Numbered from the stretch's first letter, positions 11,471 to 23,484 are shown. The stretch is 64,000 bases of DNA from Brachycybe producta (GCA_036925085.1 JAUPFP010000001.1:15087854-15151853); one strand, 5' to 3'. The notes: generated from the sequence alone by a model not told the origin. A program made the numbers and translations.

Positions 11471-11878
11471 TCGAAATTGGCAAGAAACGGTACCACTGTG
11501 TCTTTATGAAAACAACTGCAAAACACATCCCAAAACCAAATTTCACCAGCTGAAGCCGGCCAAACTTTGGCATTATCAACTTCCAATGGTGAAATGCTCA
11601 TCTACCATGAAGAAACAGTCAAATTACTATTCCAAAATGGTAAAAAACTTGGATTTTTGTTGTTTCCAACCGTGCAGCTTGCCCGACCTCTACTTCAGGA
11701 TGTGACTAATCACCAGATGTCTGGTGGTGAACTGCTGACAAGAAACAGTTTGCAGACATAGTCACATGTAATATACTGTTGGATGAGAGAAGATCCATAA
11801 TATGAAATACTAGCTTCCCCACATGAACGAAGTGGCCTGGTCTAAACTGTCCCAATAAAAATAGTTTATTCTACTATC

Positions 11879-12573
11879 TGTGAGCTTTTGACTTTGACTC
11901 TATTATTTTACCCAACTTATGATGATGATTTCTATAGCTTGTTACTTCTCTGTATCGCACGGTGCCCGCATGGAGAAGATTCAAGCTACAGAAAGAGTTG
12001 GATGGAGTTGGATTACGATCATCCTCCTGCATGGGGGTGAAATCGATGCAGAAGGATGGTAGCCATCCTTCTCTCCGTCAACGCTGATATGCATCTTCCC
12101 TTGTGGTGATTACCATTCTTGAAGATGCTGTAGCTGCTTCAGGATCGTATGTCTCCTGCCTTATGGTGTCTCCGGCCTCTGTAGAGAAGTTATTAGTTAC
12201 CAAATATAAAGACAATGCAGTTTCTCATTGTAACACTTTTATTCATCTTTGCTCAGAAACATCAAGAGTACAAAAATGAATTGTTTAGATTAAAGGTGCG
12301 TTCTCATGCCCAAGATGTATGGAATAATCAACATAATACAAAAGAGAGCAAAGACAAGGACAAGGGACAAAGAGGAACACGGTCCTTTTATACCTTGGAC
12401 CTGTGTACACCTACGAGGTGTAACCAAGTCCAAGTGATCATGGTCCTAAGTGTATCACTCCGCCACTACGATATGCATCAGAAGTGTGAGTCAGAGATGA
12501 GGGAGGGTCAAGCGGGAGTTGTTTAATCCCAGGCTATGGTTTTGGGTTTTGGTTTTGGTTACTGGGTGTTACA
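11879..12573 (-). mobile_element. 3' LTR of gypsy family B
   Basis: Minus-strand LTR starting TGTAACACCCAG and ending AAAAGCTCACA, 695 bp. A second copy lies at 27291-27987. The base pairs just upstream on the minus strand (AAAGTTGGGAGGTA) look like a polypurine tract, so this is the 3' LTR of the element whose pol lies at 12.6-15.56 kb. Confidence 0.8.
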
Positions 12574-14466
12574 TACCTCCCAACTTTGCTTGGAGTACGT
12601 CCTCGTACTCCAGCCAAAGGGGGAAGGAAAAATTACGCAAGCAGGGCAGCATGGGTGGATGTGGACACACCTTGTAGAGAGGTATATTTAAAAGAGGGCA
12701 CTGGTACAGAAGTGCCAGTGTCCTTCAACGTATAAAAGGCTGAATACTAAAACAAGACCGTGACTTCTTCAGCCTCGGGTTGGTGCATCGCGGTGTCATC
12801 CGGGTCCATACATGTAGATGGGCCAGGGATGGCATCGTCCTGGTTTTCCATTGTCTCACTGTGCTGTGACATCTTACTTTTCTCGTGATGATTCTTGAAG
12901 TGCTAGTGACCAGCCTGGCGTTGTCTACATACTCGTGTGTTTTCCGACCCCCCATTGTAGGTGTGAAATTCCAGAGTCCCATGAATTAGATGATACTCCA
13001 ATAGGCCACCCAAATTGTTTATTATTGGGAGTCCACAGGGTGACAGTTTACGGGTCTTGAATGCCGTGGTTGTGTGAATGGGGCATCTGTGGATGACTGA
13101 TGTGACGTTAAGATAAACAAACAATCCAAAAAATGTAGGGTTGTATTGTAGGATTATTGGTGAGGTGTTAGTGAGATGTTGATGAGTGGTTTATTGCTGT
13201 GGTTCTTGTTATTGTGGGGTTTCTTCTCCCCCTCCAACCCTTCGACACTCCTCAGTTGTTTTGGTTTGATGTGGACTATGTTCACCGTATCTCGAATCAA
13301 TCTCCCAAACGTGTCTTCATATTCCAGCTTGAACACCATGTCGCTGATGATTCTGGTTACGGTATAACCATCTCTGTACGAGTAATGTAGCGTTTTAGTT
13401 TCATCAGGCACAATGCATTGGTCTCGGACAAGCACTGGATCTCCGACTTTGTATGGGTATGGGGTCTTTTGTCTGACGTCGTAGTACTTCTTTTGTCGCA
13501 AATGAGCCTCGTGCAGGTTGGCTTTTGCAATACCTACCTCTTCCGTGGCAACCACAGAAGGTGCTGCAGGATTTGAATCCATAACCTTTGGTAGGAGAGG
13601 TGCCCGGTTGTCAACTCGCAGTCGGGTGTCTCTTCCAAACATTAGGCAGTATGGCGAGTACTTTGTTGACGTGTGTATGGCGGTGTTGTAAGCGAAGGCA
13701 GCGGCTTGGAGATGGAAGTACCAGTCTCGCTGTCCTTTTTCAGGTCTTAGAAGTCTCTTGACAGTCTGCATTATAGTTTTATTCATTCTTTGCACCAGAC
13801 TGTCTCTTTGCAGAAAGTGCTTGACACCACCCAGTGATTTTGGTAGGGGGCCGATATAATCGATCCCCAAACACTCACCTGGATTCCCAATCTGCATTTC
13901 ATGCAGGAATCCAGGCAATCTGGACTGTGGTGTCTTGCATTTTTGGCACACTTTGCAGGTGCGCACATATTCGATGGTATTTTGCTTCCATGTCAGCCAA
14001 AAGAATCATTGGTACACCTTTTCCAATGTCTTATCCTGGCCAAAATGTCTGGCTTCAGGACTGTCGTGTAGTAGTTTCAGAACTTCGGGTACCAGATGTT
14101 TAGGCACCACCATCACGAGCTTTGGTGTAACGCTACCTTGGTACACAAGGGCGCAGAGTATCCCATCCACAATGACGTAGATGTGATGAAGCTCGGAAAT
14201 CGGATTATTACGAAGTTCGGTTTTGAGTTGCATCACGTTTGTTCTTCCGATCAATCCCACCACAATGTTACTGCGTAAACCACGCTGTCATCAAGATCGT
14301 CCACGGTAGCTTGGAGATTTCAATCTTCAGGAACATCCACTGGACTCCGTGAGATGCAATCTGCATTCACGTGAGTGATGCCGGCCTTGTAAACTACGGT
14401 GTAGTCATACTCCTGAAGCTACAAGCTGCCATTGGCCCAGGCGTTCCTCGAGTCGTTGCGCAGACT
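12574..14466 (-). pseudogene. Gypsy family B integrase region, deleted
   Basis: Minus-strand integrase remains. The zinc-binding N-terminus is visible as LHDSPEARHFG (about 14040-14070) and CKVCQKC (about 13940). The catalytic core begins with GIDYIGPLPKSLGG (first Asp) but jumps from there to MNKTIMQTVKRLL, so the central part with the second Asp is deleted. The C-terminal DNA-binding part with VGDPVLVRDQ and a GPY/F-like stretch follows, ending near 13154. From 12574 to 13150 only the 3' tail of the element is present and no ORF3-like text was seen. Inactive. Confidence 0.75.
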
Positions 14467-15560
14467 TTAGGTAGCACAATGCATAATGGTCGGTGACAAT
14501 GACAAAGGCTTTGTTGAAGAGGTACGGTCGGAACTTGACGATACGTACACCATTGCGAGACACTCCTTATCGGTAGTCGAGTAGTTCAACTCAGCATCTC
14601 GTAACATACAGGAGACACCGCCCAGGATCTGCAGTTCCTTGGCTGGTGACTTCTGATATAGAATGGCCCCAATGCCGTATGCAGATGCATCTGTGTGCAT
14701 TCTGACCTCGGCATCTGGGTTGTAAATGGCTAAAACCGTTGTGGTGGTGAGCTTGGTCTTCAACAAAGTGAATGCTGCCTCTCTGTCAATCGTCCATAAA
14801 AAGGGCCGCCCCTTTTTGGTCATATCCGTGAGTGGTATGAAGTGGTAGAAACCGGCCATACCCAGGAATCGCTTCACCTCCTTGACATTAGTAGGAGCTG
14901 CTAAGTCAGAGATAGCAACCACCTTTCGCGGGTCTGGACGTACTCCTGTTTCGGAGATAATGTGCCCCAAGTAGAGGACTTCTTCGAAACCGAAGAAGCT
15001 TTTGTCGGGGTGAAGCTTCAACCCCGCCTCTCTTAGGAGTCCCAGGATGCAGTCCAGCCTCTGAATAAATTGTTCAAATGTCGTGCCGAACACGATGATA
15101 TCGTCTAGATATACGAGGCAGGTCTCCCATTTGTGGCCAGCCAAGAGAATATTCAGGGCTCGCTGCATAGTAGCAGGAGCATTATGCAGACCGAAGGGCA
15201 TTCAATTGAATTCGAACAGCCCCCAGGTGTGATGAACGCTGTCTTTTCCCTGTCTTCCTTGACAACCTCAACCCACTCGACCTCGACCACGGATTCTCGA
15301 CCTCGACCACCGATTCTCGACCCACAAAGTGAGTGTAAGGCATCATCGATTCGGGGTTGTGGGTAGTTGTCTGCTTTGGTGATGTTGTTCAGGCACCTAT
15401 AGTCAATGCAGAAATGCCATTGCCCATCCTTCTTCTTCACCAGGACCACCGGTGAAGCATAAGGAGAGGTCGCGAACATTTTCTCGGCCGTTTTCCTGGA
15501 GATCTCCCGCTGTTCGGGGCCGCTCCTTTGGAGAGGCTCTCACACGGGGGCATGACCGCC
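14467..15560 (-). pseudogene. Gypsy family B reverse transcriptase/RNase H
   Basis: Minus-strand RT with SPYASPVVLVKKKDG and FCIDYRCLNN near 15380-15470, MPFGLHNAPATMQRAL and the active-site motif YLDDI near 15095-15200, then the RNase H start RMHTDASAYGIGAILYQ near 14660-14720. About 15250-15330 holds a small out-of-place insertion with repeated CTCGACC units in place of the FATLDL..GYWQV segment. Gag and protease are absent: RT text abuts an LTR fragment, so about 2 kb has been lost. RNase H is also truncated near 14500. Confidence 0.8.
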
Positions 15561-15579
15561 AGTGTTGATCCGATATCCA

Positions 15580-15808
15580 ACGTAATCAACGTAATCAACG
15601 TAATACAAAAGCGAGCAAAGACAAGGACGAGGGACAAAGAGGAACACGGTCCTTTTATACCTTGGACCTGTGTACACCTACGAGGTGTAACCAGGTCCAA
15701 GTGACCATGGTCCTAAGTGTATCACTCCGCCACTTCGATGTGCATCAGAAGTGTACGTCAGAGAGTAGGGAGGGACAAGCGGGAGTTTTTTTTACCCCGG
15801 CTATGGCT
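15580..15808 (-). mobile_element. Fragment of gypsy family B LTR
   Basis: About 225 bp matching 12310-12540 of the complete family B LTR, including CCTTTTATACCTTGGACC and the ACCTACGAGGTGTAACC block. Both LTR ends are missing. Confidence 0.7.
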
Positions 15809-16001
15809 CCATGATGCACCTGTAGGAACAGCTGTACCATTAAACACCTCTCACATTTGCTATATCTCCATAGCTAATGGTAAAGCCTGGACTAGACACA
15901 TTATGGTGGGTCTACCATTTGCTAACTAAGCAAATGATGAGGCACCACTAGGAATTTGTCTGCACTCACCATTTTCGTGGTGAGTGCCAAACTGGGTTGT
16001 C
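15809..16001 (-). mobile_element. Fragment of a family A-like LTR
   Basis: The right end, AAACTGGGTTGTCACA, equals the right end of the A3 LTR at 3874, and the preceding text has the same style (TATGGTGGGTCTACC). It is the 5' portion of a minus-strand LTR joined to the family B fragment. Confidence 0.5.
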
Positions 16002-16329
16002 ACAATGTGCAATCATAGCTTTTTACTAATAACTTCAATGTTTCTTGTATCTCTGAAGAAACTCGTTTTTGTCTGTTTTTGTTTTGACTTAGAATGTTCT
16101 ATTCACAAGGGTGTTCAATAAGGTGGCCCTTATTTTTCAACTTTGAAAATTGTAATGGGCACCTTGCCAATTTGTTAGTAATAGTAAGTAGTTAATTTGT
16201 ACAAACTTTCAGCCAAATACTGTAAAATTTAGAGGTTGCTAAAGCAATTTCATGTTTTACACAGTTATGCCTATTTTCCTGTATGATTACTACATGCAAC
16301 AATGTAATACAGATTGTTTTATGGGTTCA

Positions 16330-16950
16330 TCATCATCCGACCCAGATTCAAAGCTTTCAAGTACTTCCAGAAACAATGAAGATTTTTGGACATAGACAAG
16401 TTCCAGGATCTGATTGAAGACGAGAATGTATACATTGCCAAGTCTACACTACTTGAAACCGACAAGGAAATAAGTGCATTCATTGAAGAGATGCTTATTA
16501 ATAAGCAACCGATAGAGACTACAGGGAACTTATAAAGTTAGTCAGTCTTTCTTGGTGGGATACCACATGGAGGAGTTCGGTTTATTGCTACAGGAGCTAT
16601 GAATCACACCAAGTTGATGGCAAAAGCCATTTATGCTCTCAAAGTGTTCATGTTCAGAAGCATATTCAAACTATCTGCTAGAGAACTAGTAGCAATGGAT
16701 AGATTATGTATATTTAATGAACCGATATATTTCAATGCTTGGTAACAAGCTCCCCTAGCAGTTTCCAACCAAAGGAATAATCTAGAACTTCTCCAAGCTA
16801 TTTGATACTCTAGTGGTCAATGCAAACACTAAAGAAGTTCATGTGCTTGTCTAAGGAACTAGTTGCACTGGCATTCTTAGACAATAATGTGCCTCTGAAG
16901 TCTAGAGAGAAAGCATTGAATTGTACAAGCTCTCAGAAGCATTGAAAACA
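16330..16950 (+). pseudogene. Relic of an uncharacterised transposon-linked gene family
   Basis: Plus-strand pieces read GGVRFIATGAMNHTKLM then AKAIYALKVFMFRSIFKLSA (about 16555-16690) and, in another frame, LSKELVALAFLDNNVP (about 16840-16890). I recall this arrangement from uncharacterised proteins scattered through invertebrate genomes near transposons; the function is not known to me. Several stops and frameshifts make it a pseudogene. Confidence 0.5.
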
Positions 16951-16983
16951 ATGATCACAAGTATCACAATCATCGAAAGTAAC

Positions 16984-17012
16984 ACTAAAATGGTTGCCAA
17001 CCATTTTAGTGA
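16984..17012. repeat. 29-bp perfect palindrome
   Basis: CACTAAAATGGTTG and its exact reverse complement flank a single C. No partner element was identified. Confidence 0.9.
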
Positions 17013-17398
17013 TATTTTGGCAAAATTTAAAAAAAAAACACGTACTTTAATAAATTGGCATCGTTTTTGCAGATAGCAACACTGCAACATTTTTTTCTGT
17101 ACATGTCAACAAAAACATATAACAGAATTTGGCTAGTTGTAACAAAAAAGTCAATAAGTTATTAACACCATAAAAAACAAATATCTATAGAAAAAAACAA
17201 GAAATTTACTGCAAACCAAACAGTAGGCACACTTGACAATATCAATGTTAATAACAGTTCTATATTATTGTATTCATCTATTCTAAAAAATTATAACAAA
17301 TTAATTTGGCCTTTACTCCCACAAATTTATTTATAATTAGAAGGAAAGCCTGTCTTCGACGGGTGTGATAGTGCAAGGCTCTGATAGCCTTATACCTG

Positions 17399-18881
17399 TA
17401 GTGCGTTTTATATTTGTATAGACGCACCCCAGAAATTGGTTGTAATTCGAGTTACAACTGATATTTTCAACATAAAGAGAGCATATTATATAGTTAAAGG
17501 TAAAAATTAAAAAAAAATAAACTGGAAAATGTCCATTTTATAATAAAATAACATGACAAAATAAATGGTAACATTAAAATTAATAAAGTATACGACTGTC
17601 CTAATGTTTTATAACTTAAAACTTTCTTTTCTACATACTTTAAATAATATTTTTAAGAAAATTTACAGAAATTGTACCCTGAAGCAACTAAACTGCTAAA
17701 AATGGCAGTTTTGAGCTCTGCTAATGTATTATAATCATAGCAATCTGCTTAATAATCCTGTATGAGGATGTCCCAAATGTTCTCGATAGGATTTAAGTTT
17801 GGGAAACACGTTGACTATTTGAGACTGGTGATATTTTGGTTTCGTAACCATTCCTTTGTTAGGTTACTTGAGAAAACTGGTGCACTTTTTTGGTGGAATA
17901 ATAAGCTAATGATAGGGAGTCAATGTGGCAGTACATATCTTGCTAACATTGTGTGATGATCAATGGTATTTGTTTTGGTTGAAATAAATCCTAAGGTATG
18001 CATTTCTAAAACTTAAGCTGCTCGTTCCGAATACACTAAATCTTTCCTATATCATTAGGCTCGCCCACTGCCAAAATTTTGTTCCGAATAATTTTGTGGT
18101 TTTTTCCTCACAACCTTCCAATATGAAGAAAAAAGAAAAACCGTCAAGATTATCAAGATTGAATTTTTTTTCCTTCAAAAATTCTGTGCTTTTGCCCTTT
18201 GCAATGAGTAGCTTTGCCTTCATTTCAACCAAAAATAATGTTTATTATTAGATATCGTTATGAGAGTGTTTACTAACTGACCAAAGTCGATTCCCTAGTG
18301 TTAGCTTAGTATTTTAGCAAGAAAATACACAGTTCGCTCTGGTAACCTAAGAAATGAATGGTTACAAAATGAAAATATCACCACTCTCAAATGGCCGGTG
18401 TTTTCCCCAGACTGAAATCATACAGAGATCTTTTGGGACATCATCGTACATAATGATTAAGCAGATTGCCATTATTATACTACAACTGCAGAAGTGCCAG
18501 AAGTGCCATTTTAGCTGCTGCAGGCAGAGTTTCTGTAAATTTGCGTATAAATATTGTTTAAAGTATGTAGAAAACAAATAAAACATCAGGACAGTTGTGT
18601 ACTTTATTAATCTTAATGTTACTGTTGTGTTCAGCATGTTATTTTGTCATAATAATTAATAAAAGTGAAACGTTCATTAGTTCGTTTATATTTATGAAAC
18701 GACCATTTTCCAGTTTTTAATTCTCTAAATTTTTACCTTTTTTAAGAAAAATTTTTCTGTATAGCAGAAAGATTATAATATAGGAGGTTCTCTTTATGTT
18801 GAAAATGTCAGGCAAATCCATCAAGTGTAGCCCGAGTTATAGCCAATTTCTGGGATGCGTCTATATAAATGAAACGAACTG
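17399..18881. mobile_element. Fold-back Tc1/mariner-like element
   Basis: The two ends are long inverted repeats: about 17399-17870 on the left matches the reverse complement of about 18345-18881 on the right, with small indels. Shared landmarks are TATAGACGCAYCCCAGAAATT at the outer ends, ATTTTCAACATAAAGAG further in and AAACTGGAAAATG. The right end abuts TA (18882-18883), the target used by this superfamily. The arms include the transposase C-terminus, so that part is present twice in opposite directions. Confidence 0.7.
17750..18232 (-). pseudogene. Tc1/Tc3-like transposase core, broken
   Basis: The minus strand reads KKFNLDNLDGF near 18140-18170, the region around the first catalytic Asp of Tc1/Tc3-type enzymes, and PNLNPIENIWDILIQD near 17760-17807, around the third. 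Stops and frame changes intervene. A second C-terminal piece on the plus strand (about 18350-18460) reads EWLQNENITTLKWPVFSPD and belongs to the right arm of the fold-back. Confidence 0.65.
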
Positions 18882-19033
18882 TACAATATTTCAGATTGAG
18901 CAAATTGAAAAAAAAATTAATACACAAAAACTCCAGGCAGGACTTGAGCCAAGGACCCGAGACTCACTTCTCTGCAAAAGACATTTTGTTACCAATGTAA
19001 ATTGTGAGATCAAAGGTGAACTCACTGTAACCC

Positions 19034-19420
19034 ATGTGGGTTAATTTATTCATTGAACAAAAGTATGATGCAATCATGCAAGGTTTCCTGGCTGCCAACT
19101 TTTGTGTTCAGGGCCCCTTGTCATCCACAATTTGCAAGGAACTGGTGAAGCTCATGGGACAAAAGGTGCAGGACACCATCCTGAAAGAAGCCAAGGAGGC
19201 GAAGTATTTCTCTGTCTCGATTGACTCGACACCTGACGTATCACACCTAGATCAGCTAACGATTGTTATCCAGTTTGTTCTGCCGTCGGGTCCAGTGGAA
19301 CGGTTCCTGACATTCATGCCAATGATGAGACACACGGTGGAGCACATGGCTAGCATACTTCTGAACTTTCTGAAGGAAAAAGGCTTGGATATTACTAACT
19401 GCAGAGGCCAGTGGTATGAC
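19034..19420 (+). pseudogene. hAT transposase (ZMYM1/DUF4371-like), first part
   Basis: Translation shows KEAKYFSVSIDSTPDVSHLD, then RFLTFMPM and LDITNCRGQWYD, the pattern of the catalytic region of hAT transposases related to zinc finger MYM-type 1 proteins. The frame is cut after the YD codons by the LTR inserted at 19421. The sequence resumes at 20211 with the duplicated TGAC and the expected NAS. The N-terminal part upstream of 19034 was not recognised. Confidence 0.75.
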
Positions 19421-20210
19421 TGTAACGTCCCGCCGGACCGTTACAATACCCGATAAACGAACTTCAAAAACGTTCACACTTACCGGTACCAGAGCTCCGA
19501 CAACGGGGACGGGACCGTACCCGTAGCAACCTCTCCACACGGTGCACCCCTTGGGTGGTGTCGACGCGGAGCTCTCCCGACAGTGAAACACAACGATGAC
19601 ACGCCGCCTCGTCGAGAATATCGCGGTAGAGCCGGGGTTCTACCGCGAGCCGACACGAGTACCGGCCAAAACAGGTCGGTAAAGGACGGTGGAGTTTCCC
19701 AAACCAGAAACCCACCCCCCTCGTGGTAACTCCCCAAGAAATAGACACGGACACAGAGTGTAAAAAAATGATGAACAGTGTTTAATTACACTTCGGTGAA
19801 TAAAAGATGATGAAGGCAGTGATATTTACACAACTTGGCTGGATACCTTATCCAGACAAGCCCCCATAAATACATACAAAAAGCCAGAAGGCAAAACAAA
19901 CAAAAGATGATCCAGAAGCTGGACAGTGGAGGTCCTCCTGACCTCCACCCACAGGTCTAGTCACCAGCTCAGCCTACAACCAACTGCCCAGATCCTGTGG
20001 TTGACTAGGCCACAGGAAACCTCCAGGCAACTCCAACTGGAGGGGACAGAGGTCACATCTGACCTCTCACCCATATACTTCATGGTGAGAGGTCTGCTGG
20101 CACCAAAATGGCGTCCGTCCCAACAGCCTACTGTAGCTGTCAGGCAGACCACCATAGGGAAATTCGTCTGCTCAATCAAAATTAAAATTTGAGCAGACCA
20201 GGTTGCCACA
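19421..20210 (-). mobile_element. Solo LTR of gypsy family A inside a hAT gene
   Basis: A complete 790-bp LTR, the same length as the A1 3' LTR, with TGTGGCAACC and GTTACA ends on the minus strand. It is flanked by the four-base duplication TGAC (19417-19420 and 20211-20214). No internal gypsy sequence is present, so it is probably the product of LTR-LTR recombination. Confidence 0.92.
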
Positions 20211-21370
20211 TGACAATGCATCAAAATGTCAGGACGGTAGACTGGTGTCCAGGCAATTGAGAAGCGAGAGTGTAAATATGCCGCTTTTATTCCATGCTGC
20301 AACCACAGCCTAAACCTGGTAGGAAATCAGGCTGTTGAAAGCTGTGGTGGCTGTACCAGGTTTTTTATTTTGTCAATGGACTATATGTTTTTCTGTCTGG
20401 CTCAACACATCGCTGGCAGCAACTAAAGAATAGCTGCAGGCTGATGCTCAAGGGTTTGCCTGGAACCTGATGGTGTGAACGTGCAGATGCTGTCAAAGTG
20501 CTGGTAGAAGGGTGGAAGAGCATTCAGGAAGTCTTGGATGAGCTTGTGGCAGATAAGGAGCAGAAGGCAGATACCAGAAACCAGGCCAAGGGATTTTCGT
20601 GCAGGATGGACGAACTTGAGACAGCAGTTATGGTGACTGCCTGGAACGATATCCTTGGCCATCTCAACAGTACGAGCATTAGCCTCCAAGATCCTACAGT
20701 CAGCCTGAATACGGCAACTGGTTGATGGCATCACTTGTCGACACGGTTCAGTTTGCACGGGACATATTTGACGTATATGAGCAGATGGTGACCAAAATGG
20801 TTTATCATGGCGAATACAAGGCTGAGCACCGTCGAGGCCCTAAGCGAAAGTGAATGCCTGATGAAGGAGCTGCAAACGAAGCAGACCTCAGCCTAAGGGA
20901 AACGTTCAAAACTCAGATGTATCTGGTCATGATCGACAGTCTGTTAGCTGAACTGAAAAAGCGGATGAAGGCGTATGACGATATTTGTAAAACATTCCGA
21001 TTTTTCTCGGAGCTAACGTCATTTTGCATTCAGCAGATCGAGGACAAAGCTAAGAATCTCGTTTCCTCATATCTAGATGACTTGGAAGACACACTCGTGG
21101 CTGAGCTGATACAGCTGATACATGTGCACTCAGAAACCGGTGACTGTGAACAAATCATCGTTGTCATCGTTGAATCTTTCTCACACATTTCCAAATGTCG
21201 AGATTGGGTTGCGCATCTATCTGTGCATGATAGTGTCCAATTCCTCCAGCGAGCGGAGCTTCTCAAAGTTGGGAATAGTCAAAGGAGGGCTGTGGTCCTC
21301 AATGGGGCAGGAAAGGCTAAGCATTCTGGCACTTATGAGCATTGAGCATGAGATGCTGTGCAGCCTTGAC
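20211..21370 (+). pseudogene. hAT transposase, second part with dimerisation domain
   Basis: Continues the gene split at 19420. Early text reads PCCNHSLNLVGNQAVESCGG and STHRW (about 20290-20420), followed by VKVLVEGWKSIQEVLDEL (about 20490-20545). The C-terminal hAT dimerisation domain is near 21180-21370, with SSSERSFSKLGIVKGGL and a following LALMSIE. At least three frame changes and stops (including near 20850 and 21250) make it inactive. An AATAAA follows near 21455. Confidence 0.75.
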
Positions 21371-21835
21371 ATTTAGCCTTTTCTGCATTAAGTGCACTTT
21401 TCAGACAAGTGCATTTTTCGAATGTTGATGTTACTTTATTACTATACATGTTCAATAAAGGCTGACTGGTTGCATTGCATGCAATTAAGGCTCTTTGGTC
21501 AGTCTGAGTGCGCATGTATGGTGAGTCTAGAATGCACATGCACCAATGCCGAAAATAAATAGGCCTTTTTTGCACTGCTGAATCAGGCCCAATTTTGACT
21601 TAATCCGGCCCTGTTCAGGGGTTTTGGTAAAATTTGATGTTTTTTCACAAAAATCAGGCAAACGGAACAAAATTGAAAATTCTAATGTAGTCTACGAAGA
21701 AGCCCATCTAAAGATGTGTATACTGGTTAATTTACACGATTTTAGAGTGTGTAGTTTCTGAGAACACTCGTGCACAAAGGGAGGGAGTGAGAGGAGTGAG
21801 GGAGGGAGGGAGTCAGCCCTTAGCAAATTATGATA

Positions 21836-22057
21836 TTAGATGTCACTAAAGTCTATTTTATCAACGGAATTCTTCTCTACACATAGGCGATCCTGTCTCA
21901 TTGACGCCCTTAGATACAACAAAATGAGCTTCAGCTTGCTGAAGGAACGCTCACAGCTGGCTATTGATCCTGTAATTGTTAGTCGAATTTGCACAGCTAT
22001 GTGCAAATTTGTAAATGTATCACCACCGTAAGACACAATAAAAGAGATTAATTCCAA
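21836..22057 (-). pseudogene. Second hAT transposase C-terminal relic
   Basis: The minus strand reads LTITGSIASCERSFSKLKLI, the hAT C-terminal dimerisation motif, in an open stretch of about 70 residues. The rest of the gene was not found. It is opposite in strand and different in sequence from the hAT gene just to the left. Confidence 0.6.
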
Positions 22058-22152
22058 GGGCGTCGATGGGCGTAGATGCTAGTAGTTCTTTGAGGAATTT
22101 TGATTGAAACCTAATTTTTGTATGAATTTTTACGTCGCTGCTGTTGCAACAT

Positions 22153-22346
22153 AAAAATCATACATAAATATCAACAAGTGTTACTAGGTTTTTATATAGA
22201 CGACTAAAATTATTATAAGTATATTTTCAACGTTAAAATTGTATAACATCGAATCATATTTTGCTATTTTGGTACCCCCAGAGACGGCGTTTAGTCGTCT
22301 ATATAAAAACCTAGTAACAATTGTTGATATGTATGTATGATTTTTA
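22153..22346. repeat. 56-bp inverted repeat, MITE-like
   Basis: Arms 22153-22208 and 22289-22346 are reverse complements with about two mismatches over 56 bases, separated by 80 bases. Shared core: TGTTACTAGGTTTTTATATA. No coding content; target duplications were not resolved. Confidence 0.75.
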
Positions 22347-22539
22347 CATTGATTCATTTACCATTATAGTTTCTAACTCATTCAATTTCTTGAAATACAA
22401 AAGAGATCGAAATAGGGTATCGATTTAGGGTATTTATAAAACATCTTGGCATCATTGGCAAACGAAAGGCTTTTTAAACACTTTTCGATGACAAAATGAA
22501 GTCGAAGGTCGCGGGGTCGTCATCACAATGAATTTTCTA

Positions 22540-22720
22540 TGGAATGACGCCAATGTTGGTGCACAAGAGACATTTGAAACAGTTTTCGACGACAAATGAT
22601 GTCGAAGGGCGCAGGGCTGTCGTCACCATGTATTTTTTTTATAGAAAGACGATAATAGAACTTCCGTCTCTGGAATATGTTCAATCCCCGCGACAGTCGA
22701 CATCGTTTTTTCTTTGTACA
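22540..22720. repeat. Repeat flanking the 22.7 kb retroelement, left copy
   Basis: GACATTTGAAACAGTTTTCG and the following 100 bases match, in inverse orientation, the sequence at about 24380-24500 (GACATTTGAAACATTTTTCG on the minus strand). With the right copy it forms an imperfect inverted repeat around the retroelement insertion. Confidence 0.5.
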
Positions 22721-22775
22721 CAAGTGTAACATCCCCGTTTCCGTAGGGTTAGTAGAGAGATCTCTACTAGCCTCC

Positions 22776-23063
22776 ACTAGCCTCCACCAGGAGGAGAATG
22801 ATAACGAGATTCGACGATGGATGACACAGTTCTTCCGATGGGACCGAAGTCGCCCCATCCGCATCGTTCGGAATCCAGTTCGCCAACCTTCTCTCCATGA
22901 TGATCGACCGTACCTGCTATTCGATGAGGCCACCAGCCAGGCAGAAGGTCGCCGAAGTCATCGCTACTACAAGGGATCGGCTGAAGCCGCCGAGTTCCTC
23001 GAAATGGAGCTTCGACGAGGACCAGAGAGCCCTGCGATTGGATGGGCCGGCCAGACGTATTAG
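22776..23063 (+). pseudogene. C-terminal remnant of a retroelement polyprotein
   Basis: An open plus-strand frame with ENDNEIRRWMTQFFRW and SHRYYKGSAEAAEFLEME, ending at a stop near 23061. The charged, tryptophan-containing text resembles tails of gypsy-type polyproteins but carries no diagnostic catalytic motif. The lineage was not identified. It is followed by about 420 bases of non-coding DNA before the LTR. Confidence 0.4.
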
Positions 23064-23484
23064 CATGGCCCGGGGCCATAATATTGCTTTGTTTTAATTG
23101 TTTTTTTAAGTATTGCGTTTTATACTTTTTGTATTTTGTATTTTTAAATGCACGTTCGCATTTATTTTTATAGACCGTTGTCTAGAATTTTTCGTAGTTT
23201 TTAAGGCAGTTGCCTGCGTTTTTATAGAAGTTTTTATATTAGGGGATTGTCCCTTTTGTAATTTGATAGGCTTTCGCCTATTTGTCAATTTTTAGAATTG
23301 TTTCTAATTTCAAGCGGGAATTTTTAAAATAGCGAGATGCTGTTAGTATCACGAGTTGTGATTTTTAAATTTTATTATCCAACGGGATTTATAAATTTTA
23401 TCGTATAGATTTTCATACCAACGGGTATTTTTAATAGTTAACTTTTTGAGAGTACAGGGACGTACTCTTAAACTAGTTGGGGGG

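Noticed and set aside
16039-16092. ATG with a hydrophobic stretch (MFLVSLKKLVFVC) as the missing signal-peptide exon
   Set aside because: No donor with the required phase follows, and it lies 8.5 kb and several transposons away from module 1.
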